Source: CALIZF01 sp046292445
GTDB taxonomy: Bacteria; Pseudomonadota; Alphaproteobacteria; Rhodobacterales; Rhodobacteraceae
Direction of reading: 5' to 3'
DNA length: 36,091 nucleotides
Assembly: GCA_046292445.1 (NCBI GenBank)
Contig: JBKBQT010000028.1
Location: 1-36,091, forward strand
Made by a program: the position numbers and the translations under genes. Shown here piece after piece: positions 15,570 to 23,400 of this stretch; position 1 is the stretch's first letter; each line of letters opens with the position of its first letter. Under the pieces are notes generated by a model. It had not been told where the DNA came from, did no database searches, and worked only from the letters and a program-made list of their open reading frames with translations.

Positions 15570-16382
15570 TCACTCCGTGGCGATGGCGTCAAGCTGCGCC
15601 TGCAGCGAGATGCGGTCAAGCGTCTCGAAGGGGAGCGCGGTAAAGGCCATGATGCGCCGCCGCATGGCCGAATAGACGCTGTTGAAGGCATGGGCCTTTT
15701 CCGCCGCCGTCCCCTCGACCTTCACCGGGTCTGGCAGGCCCCAGTGGGCGGTGACGGGCTGGCCCTCCCAGGGCGGGCAATCCTCGGTCGCCGCGCGGTC
15801 GCAGACGGTGAACACGAAATCGAGCCTCGGCGCGCCCGGCCCCTGGAATTCGGCGACGCTCTTGGACCGCAGGCTGTCGATGTCGTGCCCCGCGTGCTGC
15901 AGCACCGCCAGCGCGATCGGGTTGACCTCGGGCGAGGGATGCGTGCCGGCCGACAGCGCGTTGAACTTGCCCGCGCCTTCCTTGGCCAGGATCGCCTCGG
16001 CCATGATCGACCGGGCCGAATTTCCGGTGCAGATGAAGAGGACGTTGTAGGTTTTCGCCATGATGGGGCCTTCGCGGCTAGGTTGGGGAACGGTCACGCG
16101 GCCGCGGGCGCAGTCGAGGGCGACATAGGATGCAAGGCCCCCGATCCGGTCCGTTTCGGCCCGGTAGAGCACCGCACGCCCGGCGCGTCGCGACGACACC
16201 AGCCCGGCCCGTTCGAGCCCGCCGAGATGCGCGGCGAGCGTGGACGGGCGCAGCCCGGTCACCTCGGTGATTTCGCGCGGGCGCATGCCGCCCGGAAGGC
16301 GGCGCACCAGAAGCCGCAGGACCGCAAGGCGGTCCGGGTGGCCGAGGGTGTCGAACAGGCTCGCTGCCGATGACAGTTCCAT
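15570..16382 (-). CDS. arsC: ArsR-ArsC fusion: arsenic-responsive regulator joined to arsenate reductase
   Basis: One open frame of 270 codons encodes an N-terminal ArsR-type winged helix (residues 1-95, recognition part LRPSTLAAHLGGLERAGLVSS) and a C-terminal low-molecular-weight-phosphatase-type arsenate reductase. Reductase hallmarks are the P-loop CTGNSAR (C11-R17 of the domain) and two further cysteines, C87 and C95, in VCDRAATEDCPPWEG, as in thioredoxin-coupled ArsC. No stop separates the parts. An internal ATG at 16061 with GAAGG 7 bases before it could also start a free 163-residue ArsC. The ArsR part lacks the classical ELCVCDL metal site; its one cysteine (ALDCARG) lies just before the linker. 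Fusions of this kind are known in other bacteria. Confidence 0.82.
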   Translation of the reverse strand: MELSSAASLFDTLGHPDRLAVLRLLVRRLPGGMRPREITEVTGLRPSTLAAHLGGLERAGLVSSRRAGRAVLYRAETDRIGGLASYVALDCARGRVTVPQPSREGPIMAKTYNVLFICTGNSARSIMAEAILAKEGAGKFNALSAGTHPSPEVNPIALAVLQHAGHDIDSLRSKSVAEFQGPGAPRLDFVFTVCDRAATEDCPPWEGQPVTAHWGLPDPVKVEGTAAEKAHAFNSVYSAMRRRIMAFTALPFETLDRISLQAQLDAIATE

Positions 16383-16386
16383 GTTT

Positions 16387-16479
16387 CGCGAATACCCGAA
16401 CGATGTATCGGCGGCGTGACGCAGCCGCCCCGCCCCTTGGCCCGGATGCGACGCGGCGGGGCGCATTCGGGGTATCGCG
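16387..16479. promoter_or_regulatory. Divergent ars/yeiH control region with imperfect inverted repeat
   Basis: The gap between arsRC and the YeiH-family gene (16383-16508) carries CGCGAATACCCGAA at 16387-16400 and, as a near reverse complement, TTCGGGGTATCGCG at 16466-16479. Each arm has a CGAAT/ATTCG-like half site, as expected for an ArsR-type repressor binding between or beside divergent promoters. No consensus -10/-35 pair stands out. Assignment as ArsR operator is inference. Confidence 0.4.
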
Positions 16480-16508
16480 GCGCTGCGCCTGCTGCTAGGC
16501 GCCCGAGG

Positions 16509-17501
16509 ATGCGCGATCTTGTGACCGCCGGTTTCTGGCGACGGACCCTGCCCGGCCTTGGCATCGCCGCCTGCGTGGCGGTGACGGCGCAATTCCTGTC
16601 GGACCATTACGGCGCGCCGGCGATGCTGATGGCGATCCTTCTGGGGATCGCGCTGAACTTCCTCGGCGAGGATGCGCGCACCGCGCCGGGGGTGGAGTTC
16701 GCCGCGCGCGGCATCCTGCGGCTCGGCGTGGCTCTGCTGGGCCTCAGGATCAGTGCAGGCATGTTCGCCGATCTCGGGCCCGCGCCGGTGGTGCTGGTGC
16801 TGGCCGCGGTGGGGCTGACGATCGGGTTCGGCCTGCTTGTGGCGCGCCGGTTCGGGGCGCCGCGGGCCTTCGGGTTCCTGACGGCCGGATCGGTCGCCAT
16901 CTGCGGCGCATCGGCGGCGCTGGCGCTCGCTGCGCTGCTGCCCAAGGGCGGGCGGGCCGAGCGTGACCTCGTGTTCGCCGTCGTCGGGGTGACGGTCCTT
17001 TCGACGGTGGCGATGATCCTTTATCCGCTGCTCGCCGCCGCACTCGGCCTCGACCACCGGCTGACGGGGATCTTTCTCGGCGCGACGATCCACGATGTGG
17101 CGCAGGTCGTCGGCGCGGGGTTTTCGGTCAGCGACGAGACGGGCAAGACCGCGACGCTGGTCAAGCTGATCCGCGTCGCGCTGCTCGCGCCGGTGGTGCT
17201 GATCGCGGCCATCGTGCTGCGGGGGGCCGCCGCCGGGCCGCGGCCGCCGCTGTTGCCGGGGTTCGTGGCGGCGTTCCTCGTGCTGGCGACGGTCAATTCG
17301 GTTCTCGCGCTCCCCGCCTGGGTGACGGAGGCGGCGGTGGCGGCATCGCGCGCGGCGCTGCTGCTTGCGATTGCGGCGGTCGGGATGAAGACCTCGCTCC
17401 AGCGGCTGATGCAGGTCGGGGGGGCGGCGATGGCGCTGCTGGTCGCCGAGACGGCTTTCCTTGCGCTGGTGGTGCTGGGCGGGCTGGCGCTGATCGGCTA
17501 G
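16509..17501 (+). CDS. YeiH/UPF0324-family putative sulfate exporter
   Basis: A 330-residue integral membrane protein with about nine to ten hydrophobic helices. Family marks are FAARGILRLGVALLGLRIS and AGSVAICGASAALALAALLPKG, followed by the conserved GATIHDVAQVVGAGFSVSD. YeiH relatives are annotated as putative sulfate exporters, and a role in exporting sulfate or sulfite would fit the sox genes 1.3 kb away, but it is divergent from the arsenic operon and might equally serve an arsenic-related or unrelated purpose. I used the ATG at 16509, where homologous sequence begins; upstream codons in the frame look non-coding. Its stop shares a CTAG with the stop of the convergent glycerate kinase gene. 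Confidence 0.85.
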   Translation: MRDLVTAGFWRRTLPGLGIAACVAVTAQFLSDHYGAPAMLMAILLGIALNFLGEDARTAPGVEFAARGILRLGVALLGLRISAGMFADLGPAPVVLVLAAVGLTIGFGLLVARRFGAPRAFGFLTAGSVAICGASAALALAALLPKGGRAERDLVFAVVGVTVLSTVAMILYPLLAAALGLDHRLTGIFLGATIHDVAQVVGAGFSVSDETGKTATLVKLIRVALLAPVVLIAAIVLRGAAAGPRPPLLPGFVAAFLVLATVNSVLALPAWVTEAAVAASRAALLLAIAAVGMKTSLQRLMQVGGAAMALLVAETAFLALVVLGGLALIG

Positions 17502-18727
17502 GGACGGATCTGGGGGCGGATCAGGATCTGGAGGTCCGCGACATTGGTGCCGGTGCCGCCGGTCATCAGAAGGTCGCCCGAGGCGGCGAGCGCAGGGTGG
17601 CTGTCGTTGGCGGCCAGCGCCGCCGAGGGGTCGATCCCCGCCGCGCGCATCCGGCCGAGGCTGTCGGCATCGACGATCCCGCCGGCCGCGTCGGTCGGCC
17701 CGTCGCGCCCGTCGGTGCCGCCTGACAGGAAGCACCAGCCGTGCGCCCAGCCCGCCGCCTCGGCGAGGATCGCCACGCGCAGCGCGAGTTCCTGGTTGCG
17801 CCCGCCCTGCCCCGCCCCACGCAGCTGCACCGTCGTCTCGCCGCCCCAGAGGCTGATCCCCGGCCCGCCCGCCGCGACGATCCGCGCCGCCGCCTCGGCC
17901 ACGTCGCCTGTCAGCGGCCGGGCGTCGATCCGCGCACCGGGTGCGGCGGCGGCCATGGCGGCGAGCGACAGCGCGTTCGATCCGATCAGGCGGTTGTCCG
18001 CCTCGGGCACCGGCGCGGCAGCGGGGGCAGAGGCCAGATGCGCCCGCACGCTTGCCGGCGCCGCCTCCCAGATACCATGCGCCCGCAGCACCGCCGCCGC
18101 TGCAGCGGCATCGCCCAGCGGCGGCGCTGTCGGCCCCGAGGCGATGGCACGCAGATCGTCGCCCACCACATCCGACAGGATCAGCGCCGTCACCCGCGCC
18201 GGATGCGCCAGCCGCGCAAGGCCGCCGCCCTTGAGGCGCGACAGGTTCTGCCGCACGAGGTTGACCGCCTCGATCGGCGCACCCGAGGCCAGCAGAAGCC
18301 GGTTCACCGCCGCCTTGTCGCCGAGCGACACCCCCGCCACCGGCGCCGGCAACAGCGCCGAGCCGCCGCCCGAGACCAGCGCGAGAAGCGCATCGTCGCG
18401 GCCGAGCGCGCCGGCGGCGGCGATCACCGCCTCGGCCGCCGCCAGCCCGCGCGCATCGGGCACAGGGTGGCCGGCCGCGAGGACCGTCGCGCCGGAAAGC
18501 GGCGCGGCATTCTCGTCATTGGTGATCACCAGCGCCTCGGCCGGCCCCAGCGCATCGAGCGCCGCGCCCGCCATCCGCCCGGCCGCCTTGCCGAGCGCCA
18601 CGATCAGGAGCCGGCCCCCGGGCCGGTCGAACCCGGACAAGGCGAGGCGCACGGCCGCATCGGGGTCGGCGGCCGCGATGCCGGCCCGAAAGAGCCCTGC
18701 CGCCCATGCGCGCCTGCCTGCGTCCAT
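17498..18727 (-). CDS. Glycerate 2-kinase / hydroxypyruvate reductase, MOFRL family
   Basis: A 409-residue protein of the TtuD/GckA family that phosphorylates D-glycerate to 2-phosphoglycerate in glyoxylate or tartrate metabolism; older annotation calls it hydroxypyruvate reductase. The N-terminal domain has LLIVALGKAAGRMA, AGHPVPDARG and LVSGGGSALLPAP. The C-terminal MOFRL domain shows GGRNQELALR, SGGTDGRDGPTDAAGG and the end motif TGGTGTNVADL. Length is normal. It is monocistronic as far as can be seen, lies downstream of soxF in the same direction across an 83-base gap with strong hairpins, and probably has no part in sulfur oxidation. Confidence 0.9.
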   Translation of the reverse strand: MDAGRRAWAAGLFRAGIAAADPDAAVRLALSGFDRPGGRLLIVALGKAAGRMAGAALDALGPAEALVITNDENAAPLSGATVLAAGHPVPDARGLAAAEAVIAAAGALGRDDALLALVSGGGSALLPAPVAGVSLGDKAAVNRLLLASGAPIEAVNLVRQNLSRLKGGGLARLAHPARVTALILSDVVGDDLRAIASGPTAPPLGDAAAAAAVLRAHGIWEAAPASVRAHLASAPAAAPVPEADNRLIGSNALSLAAMAAAAPGARIDARPLTGDVAEAAARIVAAGGPGISLWGGETTVQLRGAGQGGRNQELALRVAILAEAAGWAHGWCFLSGGTDGRDGPTDAAGGIVDADSLGRMRAAGIDPSAALAANDSHPALAASGDLLMTGGTGTNVADLQILIRPQIRP

Positions 18728-18758
18728 GACTGTCCCGCCATCCTGCCGAAACGCGAGG

Positions 18759-18806
18759 GGCCGCGACGCTAGCGCCGCGGCCGCCCCTAGTCCGTGACCC
18801 TCACGG
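18759..18806 (-). terminator. Tandem stem-loops after soxF (probable terminator)
   Basis: Just after the soxF stop, reading leftward, come a hairpin CCGTGA-CCC-TCACGG (18806-18792) and a longer GC stem, GGCCGCG with CGCGGCC (18782-18759), whose loop is itself the palindrome CGCTAGCG. Reading leftward, the sequence beyond is CCTCGCGTTTCGG with a short T-run. Together they could end the sox transcript before the glycerate kinase gene. Confidence 0.55.
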
Positions 18807-18810
18807 GTTG

Positions 18811-20076
18811 TCAGCCGAACATGTCGGCGGTGATCCCGGCATACCAGCCGAGCGATTCCTCGTAGGTCGCCTTGCGCAACGCCGCATCCTCGCCCTTCTG
18901 GCTGACAAAGCTTTCCACGCTCGCGATCTTTTCCGGCGTCGGCTCGTAGCTCGCCCCGACCTTGACCCCGTCCTCGGGCGCCAGCAGCGACCAGCAGGTG
19001 TTGGAATACTTGGCCGGGAAGATGCGGCTGCCGGTCAGCTCGCCCCGGATGACGTTTGCCGCCACCTTGGCCTGGCTGTTGGCCGAAAAGCCCGATTTGG
19101 GCATGTCGCCCTGCTGCGTGGCATCGCCGAGCACAAAGACCGCCGCATCCGCCTTGGACGCCATCGTCGCCGGATCGACCGGCGCCCAGCCCGCATCGTT
19201 GGTCAGGCCCGCGAGCGCCGCGATATTGCCTGCCCGCATGCCGGGAATGACGTTGCAGGCATCGACCTTTTCGGCATCGCCGTCGATCACGACCTCCATC
19301 GTGGCGGGCCGAACCTCGATCGCCTTGCCGCCCATGTCGGGGCCGATGCGGGTGACCATGCCGGCATAGTGCCGATCCCAGGCCTCTTCGAACAGGCCCT
19401 GCTTGGAGAAGCTCTCCTTGGGATCGAGCACAAGGATCTTGGCCGTCGGATTGGACTGCTTGAGCAGATGGGCGACCATCGACACCCGCTCGTAGGGGCC
19501 GGGCGGGCAGCGGTAGGGATTGGGCGGGGCGACCATGGCAAAGACGCCGCCCGCGGGCATCGCCATCACCTGCGCCTTGAGGAGTTGCACCTGCGTGCCG
19601 CCCTTGTAGGCATGCGGCATCACACCCTGCGCCGAGAGATCCCAGCCGGGCACCGAGCCGTCCTTGAAGTCGATCCCCGGCGCCACGACAAGCCGGTCAT
19701 AGCCGAAGGTCGCGCCCGACCCGGTGGTGACCATCTTCGCGTCGCGGTCGACCCCGACGGCGAATTCATGCACCACGTTGATGCCGTAATCCGTCGCGAG
19801 CTTGCCATAGCCAAAGCCTGTCTTCTCGTAGTCCCAGAAGCCCCCGAGATAGAGGTTCCCGAAGAAACAGGTGTTGTAGGTGCGCTGCGGCTCGATCAGC
19901 GTGACGTCGATCGCGCCGTTCGAATCCTTGGCCAGATAGCGCGCGACCGTCGCCCCGCCGCAGCCGCCGCCGATTACCACGACCCGCGGCCGGCCCTGCC
20001 CCAGCACCACCGGCGCCGACAGCGCCGCCGTGCCGGCGGCCATGACGCCCATGAACGTCCGTCTGTTGAAACCCAT
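18811..20076 (-). CDS. soxF: SoxF, flavoprotein subunit of sulfide dehydrogenase
   Basis: A 421-residue FAD protein of the flavocytochrome c sulfide dehydrogenase (FccB) family, which oxidises sulfide and passes electrons to the cytochrome SoxE. The N-terminus has a twin-arginine signal (NRRTFMGVMAAG) for folded export to the periplasm. The FAD motif is VVVIGGGCGGATVARYL. Cysteines near NTCFFGNLYLGGF, in DACNVIPG and in NTCWSLL fit the redox-active pair and surroundings of FccB. The start at 20076 has GGGAGGG close upstream. It is the last sox gene, 182 bases after soxE, with a hairpin in its leader. Confidence 0.93.
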   Translation of the reverse strand: MGFNRRTFMGVMAAGTAALSAPVVLGQGRPRVVVIGGGCGGATVARYLAKDSNGAIDVTLIEPQRTYNTCFFGNLYLGGFWDYEKTGFGYGKLATDYGINVVHEFAVGVDRDAKMVTTGSGATFGYDRLVVAPGIDFKDGSVPGWDLSAQGVMPHAYKGGTQVQLLKAQVMAMPAGGVFAMVAPPNPYRCPPGPYERVSMVAHLLKQSNPTAKILVLDPKESFSKQGLFEEAWDRHYAGMVTRIGPDMGGKAIEVRPATMEVVIDGDAEKVDACNVIPGMRAGNIAALAGLTNDAGWAPVDPATMASKADAAVFVLGDATQQGDMPKSGFSANSQAKVAANVIRGELTGSRIFPAKYSNTCWSLLAPEDGVKVGASYEPTPEKIASVESFVSQKGEDAALRKATYEESLGWYAGITADMFG

Positions 20077-20091
20077 CGTTCCCTCCCCTTG

Positions 20092-20111
20092 GCGGGCGTT
20101 GCATCGCCCGC
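20092..20111 (-). other. Stem-loop in the soxF leader
   Basis: GCGGGCG-TTGCAT-CGCCCGC (7-bp stem, 6-base loop) lies 15 bases before the soxF start and close to its Shine-Dalgarno sequence. It may attenuate or stabilise the transcript in the 182-base soxE-soxF gap. Nothing else in that gap is recognisable. Confidence 0.45.
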
Positions 20112-20258
20112 GATCGTGGCGCATCCGGGCCGCGCCGTGAAGCCCTTGGCGAAGAACGGATAACCCGAAACTCTGCCGGTTCTCGATCCGCCATCCCGCA
20201 AGTGGCCGGCGGCGGGGGAAGCCGTCCTTGCGGGCGGATTCCGGTCTGTCGTGCCGCG

Positions 20259-20954
20259 TCAGTCGATCTGCGCGAAATAGGCCGCCAGGGCGGCAATCTC
20301 GTCATCTGCGAGCCGCTTGGCCATCATCTGCATCACCGGATGGGGACGCAATTCGACCTTATAGGCATGCATGGCGATCACGAAATCCTCCTCGGGCCAG
20401 CCGGTGATCGCCGGGATACCCTGGTCGGACCCGTCGCGCTGATGGCAGGTCGTGCATTCGGCGGCGAGGTATTCGCCATATTCCACGTCGCCCTTGATCT
20501 CGAGCACCGCAGGATCGATCCCCGGCGGCGTCTTGCGGGCGGTCGGGGCGCTTTCGGGGATGTTCTGCGGCATGGCGGAAAAATCGCGCAGATACGCGAT
20601 GATATCCGCCCGGCCCTGCGGATCGCGCAGGCCGCGATAGCTCATCCGTGTGCCCGAGACGAGCGCGCGGGGGTTCTCGATGTAGGCGTCCAGCGTCTCG
20701 AGCGTCCAGCGGAGTCCGTCGTTGCCCATCCGCACCATCCCGCGCGAATAGACCGCCCCCTCGAGCACGCCGGCCTTGCGGTCGAAGATGCCGTTGAGAT
20801 GCGGGCCGACACGGTTGCGCGCCCCCTCGCCGACCTGATGGCAGGCGGCGCATTGTGCGGCAAAGATCACCGCGCCTTGCGCCGGATCGCCGATCCGCTC
20901 GGCCGCCGCGACGGGCGCGGCGGCAAGCATTGCGGCGGCCAGCATGCCCCTCAT
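20259..20954 (-). CDS. soxE: SoxE, diheme c-type cytochrome
   Basis: A 231-residue periplasmic cytochrome c with a short signal peptide (MRGMLAAAMLAAAPVAAA) and two heme c sites, CAACH at 35-39 and CTTCH at 167-171. It is the electron acceptor for SoxF, together forming a flavocytochrome-c-like sulfide dehydrogenase. The first domain resembles the C-terminal heme domain of SoxD (VGEGARN-GPHLNG in both), which suggests they arose by duplication. The start is the ATG overlapping the soxD stop (ATGA). Confidence 0.92.
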   Translation of the reverse strand: MRGMLAAAMLAAAPVAAAERIGDPAQGAVIFAAQCAACHQVGEGARNRVGPHLNGIFDRKAGVLEGAVYSRGMVRMGNDGLRWTLETLDAYIENPRALVSGTRMSYRGLRDPQGRADIIAYLRDFSAMPQNIPESAPTARKTPPGIDPAVLEIKGDVEYGEYLAAECTTCHQRDGSDQGIPAITGWPEEDFVIAMHAYKVELRPHPVMQMMAKRLADDEIAALAAYFAQID

Positions 20955-22147
20955 TCGACCTGCGCCGCGAGAAAGGCGATCACCGCCGCCCGCTCGCTGT
21001 CCCGCTTGAGGCCGGCAAAGGCCATCTTGTTGCGCGGCATGTAGCCCTTGGGATCGGCGAGGAAGGCATCGAGCGCCGCGACATCCCACACCAGGCCCCC
21101 CGCCCCGGCATCCTTGAGCGGCGCCGAATAGGCAAACCCTTCCACGCCGCCCGCAACCCGCCCCACGACGCCGTTGAGATGCGGTCCGGTGCCGTTGCGC
21201 GCTCCTTCGCCGACCTTGTGGCAGGCAGCGCATTTGCGGAACGCTGCCGCGCCTTCCGCGAGCAGGGCTTCGTCGCCCGCAGGCGCCGCTGCGGCAACCG
21301 CCGCGGACGACGCAGCAGGCGCCGGATCGACCGCCGTGACGGCCGAAGCCTGCACGAATTCCGGCACCGTCCCGGCGGGCCGCCCGTCCGGGTCGGTCGG
21401 CGTCACGGCGAGAAGCGCGGCGCGCTTGGTCACGGTGACGGGAGCGATGCAATTCTCCATGCACGGCTCGCCCGAGAACAGCGGGTATTCGGTCTCCGGC
21501 CGGTCGTCGGGCCGGAATCCACCCGCGTTCGGCAGGGTGATCTCGGTGAAGTTCTCGTGTGTCAGCACGAAGTCGTCGTCCACGATTCCGTTGGAGTAGA
21601 GAATATATGCAACGATGGCATATGTTTCATCGACTGTCACCGTCTGTGCCGCACCGAATGGCATGGAGCGGTGGACATAATCCCAAACGGTGGAGAGATA
21701 GGGCCAGTAGGATCCGACCGTCTTGACCGGCCGTGCGTCGGTGAGCGAGCCGATCCCGCCCGCAAGCACCGGCCATTGCCCCAGCCCCTCGGCGAAATCG
21801 CCGTGGCAGGACGCGCATTGGGCGATGAACACCTCCTCGCCATCCTCGACGCTGCCCGAACCGGGGCGCAGGCCCGTGCCGTCGGGCAGGACGGCAACGT
21901 CCCAGGCCGCGATTTCCTCGGGGAGCGCGGGCCGGCCGAGGCCGAGGCGGGTGGTGCCCGGGGCGGCCGGCGAAGCGGCAGCAGGCGCGGCGACAGTCTG
22001 CGCCGAAGCGGCCGTCACGACGGCGTATTTCTCCAGTTCGATCTGCGTGACGAACATCGGCGCCAGCGCCACCGCCGCGGTCAGCGTGCCGCCGACCAGC
22101 ACGCCCGCGCCGAACAGCAACGCGGGGAATTCAGGCAACTTCGACAT
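20951..22147 (-). CDS. soxD: SoxD, diheme cytochrome c subunit of sulfane dehydrogenase SoxCD
   Basis: A 398-residue cytochrome that takes the six electrons released when SoxC oxidises the sulfane sulfur bound to SoxY. A hydrophobic N-terminal segment (about residues 8-33) exports or anchors it, followed by an alanine- and proline-rich linker. The heme sites are CASCH at 111-115 and CAACH at 306-310, on two domains joined by a second Ala/Pro-rich linker (about 265-290). The start at 22147 lies 17 bases inside soxC and has GGGGAGG upstream within soxC, so translation is coupled. Length and two-heme form match Paracoccus-type SoxD. Confidence 0.93.
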   Translation of the reverse strand: MSKLPEFPALLFGAGVLVGGTLTAAVALAPMFVTQIELEKYAVVTAASAQTVAAPAAASPAAPGTTRLGLGRPALPEEIAAWDVAVLPDGTGLRPGSGSVEDGEEVFIAQCASCHGDFAEGLGQWPVLAGGIGSLTDARPVKTVGSYWPYLSTVWDYVHRSMPFGAAQTVTVDETYAIVAYILYSNGIVDDDFVLTHENFTEITLPNAGGFRPDDRPETEYPLFSGEPCMENCIAPVTVTKRAALLAVTPTDPDGRPAGTVPEFVQASAVTAVDPAPAASSAAVAAAAPAGDEALLAEGAAAFRKCAACHKVGEGARNGTGPHLNGVVGRVAGGVEGFAYSAPLKDAGAGGLVWDVAALDAFLADPKGYMPRNKMAFAGLKRDSERAAVIAFLAAQVE

Positions 22148-23384
22148 TCTCGACCTCCCCGTCACCCTTGACCAGCCAGGTCTGGATCCCGTTGTTGTGA
22201 TAGACATTGTTGAGCCCGCGGATCGCGCGCAGCGCGTCCTTGGTCGGCTGGACATAGCCGGTTTCGTCCATGGCGCGCGATTGCAGCAGCATCTCGGACC
22301 CGTCCCAGTCGATGTCGAGGTGGAACCGCGTCAGCGCCTTGGGCTTGGCATCGCCCGAAATCCGCGCCGTGCGCCAGTTCACGCCGCCGTCGGTCGAGAC
22401 ATCGACGCGGGTGATCCGCCCGTTGCCCGACCAGGCTAGGCCGGTGATGACCAGCGGCCCCGCGCCATGCCGGATCGGCACCTGCGGGCTGGGCGAGGTG
22501 ATGACGGATTTGGCATCCATCACCCAGGTCCATTTGCGCGCCGTGCCGTCGGCCATCAGGTCGGTGTATTTCGACGTCTCCTCGCGGCTTTCGACGGCCG
22601 CGTGATAGACGCCGATGCGGCGCAGCCATTTCACCCACATGTTGCCTTCCCAGCCCGGCACCACGAGCCGCGCGGGATAGCCGTGTTCCTTGCGCAGCGC
22701 CTCGCCATTGGCCCAGAGCGCCACCATCACGTCGTCGAGCGCCTTTTCCAGCGGGATCGACCGGCCGTTGGACGAGGCATCGGCGCCCTCGACGTAGATC
22801 CACTTGCCCTCGGGCTGCACCCCCGCCTCGGCGAGCAGATCGCGCAGCATCACGCCGGTATATTCCATGTTGTGTATCATGCCTTGGGTGAACTGGCACC
22901 CTTCAAGCTGCGCCCCGCCCCATTCCATCCCGCCGTTGGCCGCGCATTCGCAGAAGGCGGTCAACACGCTGCGGGGGAAGCGCTCGAGATCGGCGAAGGT
23001 GAACACCAGCGGCCGGTCCACGAGGCCGTTGATCATCAGGCGGTAGTCCGCCTTGCTGAGTTCGATGGCGCCGGAATGGTGCCGCTCGAACGCGCAGCCC
23101 TGCGGCGTGATGGTCCCTTCCAGCGCGTGGATCGGCGTGAAGTTGATCGAGGACACCGGGCTTTCGGTCAGCCATTCGACATTGCGCCGCACCACGTGGC
23201 TTTCGAACCGGATGGGCATGCCGTAGGGGGTCGCGTCCACCGGATCGCCGAAGGACGAGGCCCAGTCCTGCACCTCGGTGATGAGCGGATCGGGTCCGGT
23301 TGCGCTGGCGGCCGTCGCCGCCATGGCGGCGCCCCCGGCAATCCCGGCCCGAAGGAAGCCGCGGCGGGTGGTCTCGTCGGTCAT
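22131..23384 (-). CDS. soxC: SoxC, molybdopterin subunit of sulfane dehydrogenase
   Basis: A 417-residue molybdoenzyme of the sulfite oxidase family that oxidises the outer sulfur of the SoxY-cysteine persulfide. A twin-arginine signal (TRRGFLRAGIAGGAA) sends it folded to the periplasm. The molybdopterin Cys is in FCECAANGGMEWGGAQLEGC, and the C-terminal Mo-co dimerisation domain starts near residue 285 (VITGLAWSGNGRI). AGGAGG lies 4 bases before the ATG. Its presence marks the complete Kelly-Friedrich pathway, which oxidises thiosulfate fully to sulfate and does not leave sulfur globules. Confidence 0.94.
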   Translation of the reverse strand: MTDETTRRGFLRAGIAGGAAMAATAASATGPDPLITEVQDWASSFGDPVDATPYGMPIRFESHVVRRNVEWLTESPVSSINFTPIHALEGTITPQGCAFERHHSGAIELSKADYRLMINGLVDRPLVFTFADLERFPRSVLTAFCECAANGGMEWGGAQLEGCQFTQGMIHNMEYTGVMLRDLLAEAGVQPEGKWIYVEGADASSNGRSIPLEKALDDVMVALWANGEALRKEHGYPARLVVPGWEGNMWVKWLRRIGVYHAAVESREETSKYTDLMADGTARKWTWVMDAKSVITSPSPQVPIRHGAGPLVITGLAWSGNGRITRVDVSTDGGVNWRTARISGDAKPKALTRFHLDIDWDGSEMLLQSRAMDETGYVQPTKDALRAIRGLNNVYHNNGIQTWLVKGDGEVENVEVA

Positions 23385-23400
23385 GATGCCTCCTGAATCG

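Noticed and set aside
15570..17735. 721-codon frame suggesting a much longer ArsR-ArsC protein
   Set aside because: Upstream of 16382 it is antisense to the YeiH-family gene and has Arg/His/Gln-rich shadow composition; the fusion starts at 16382.
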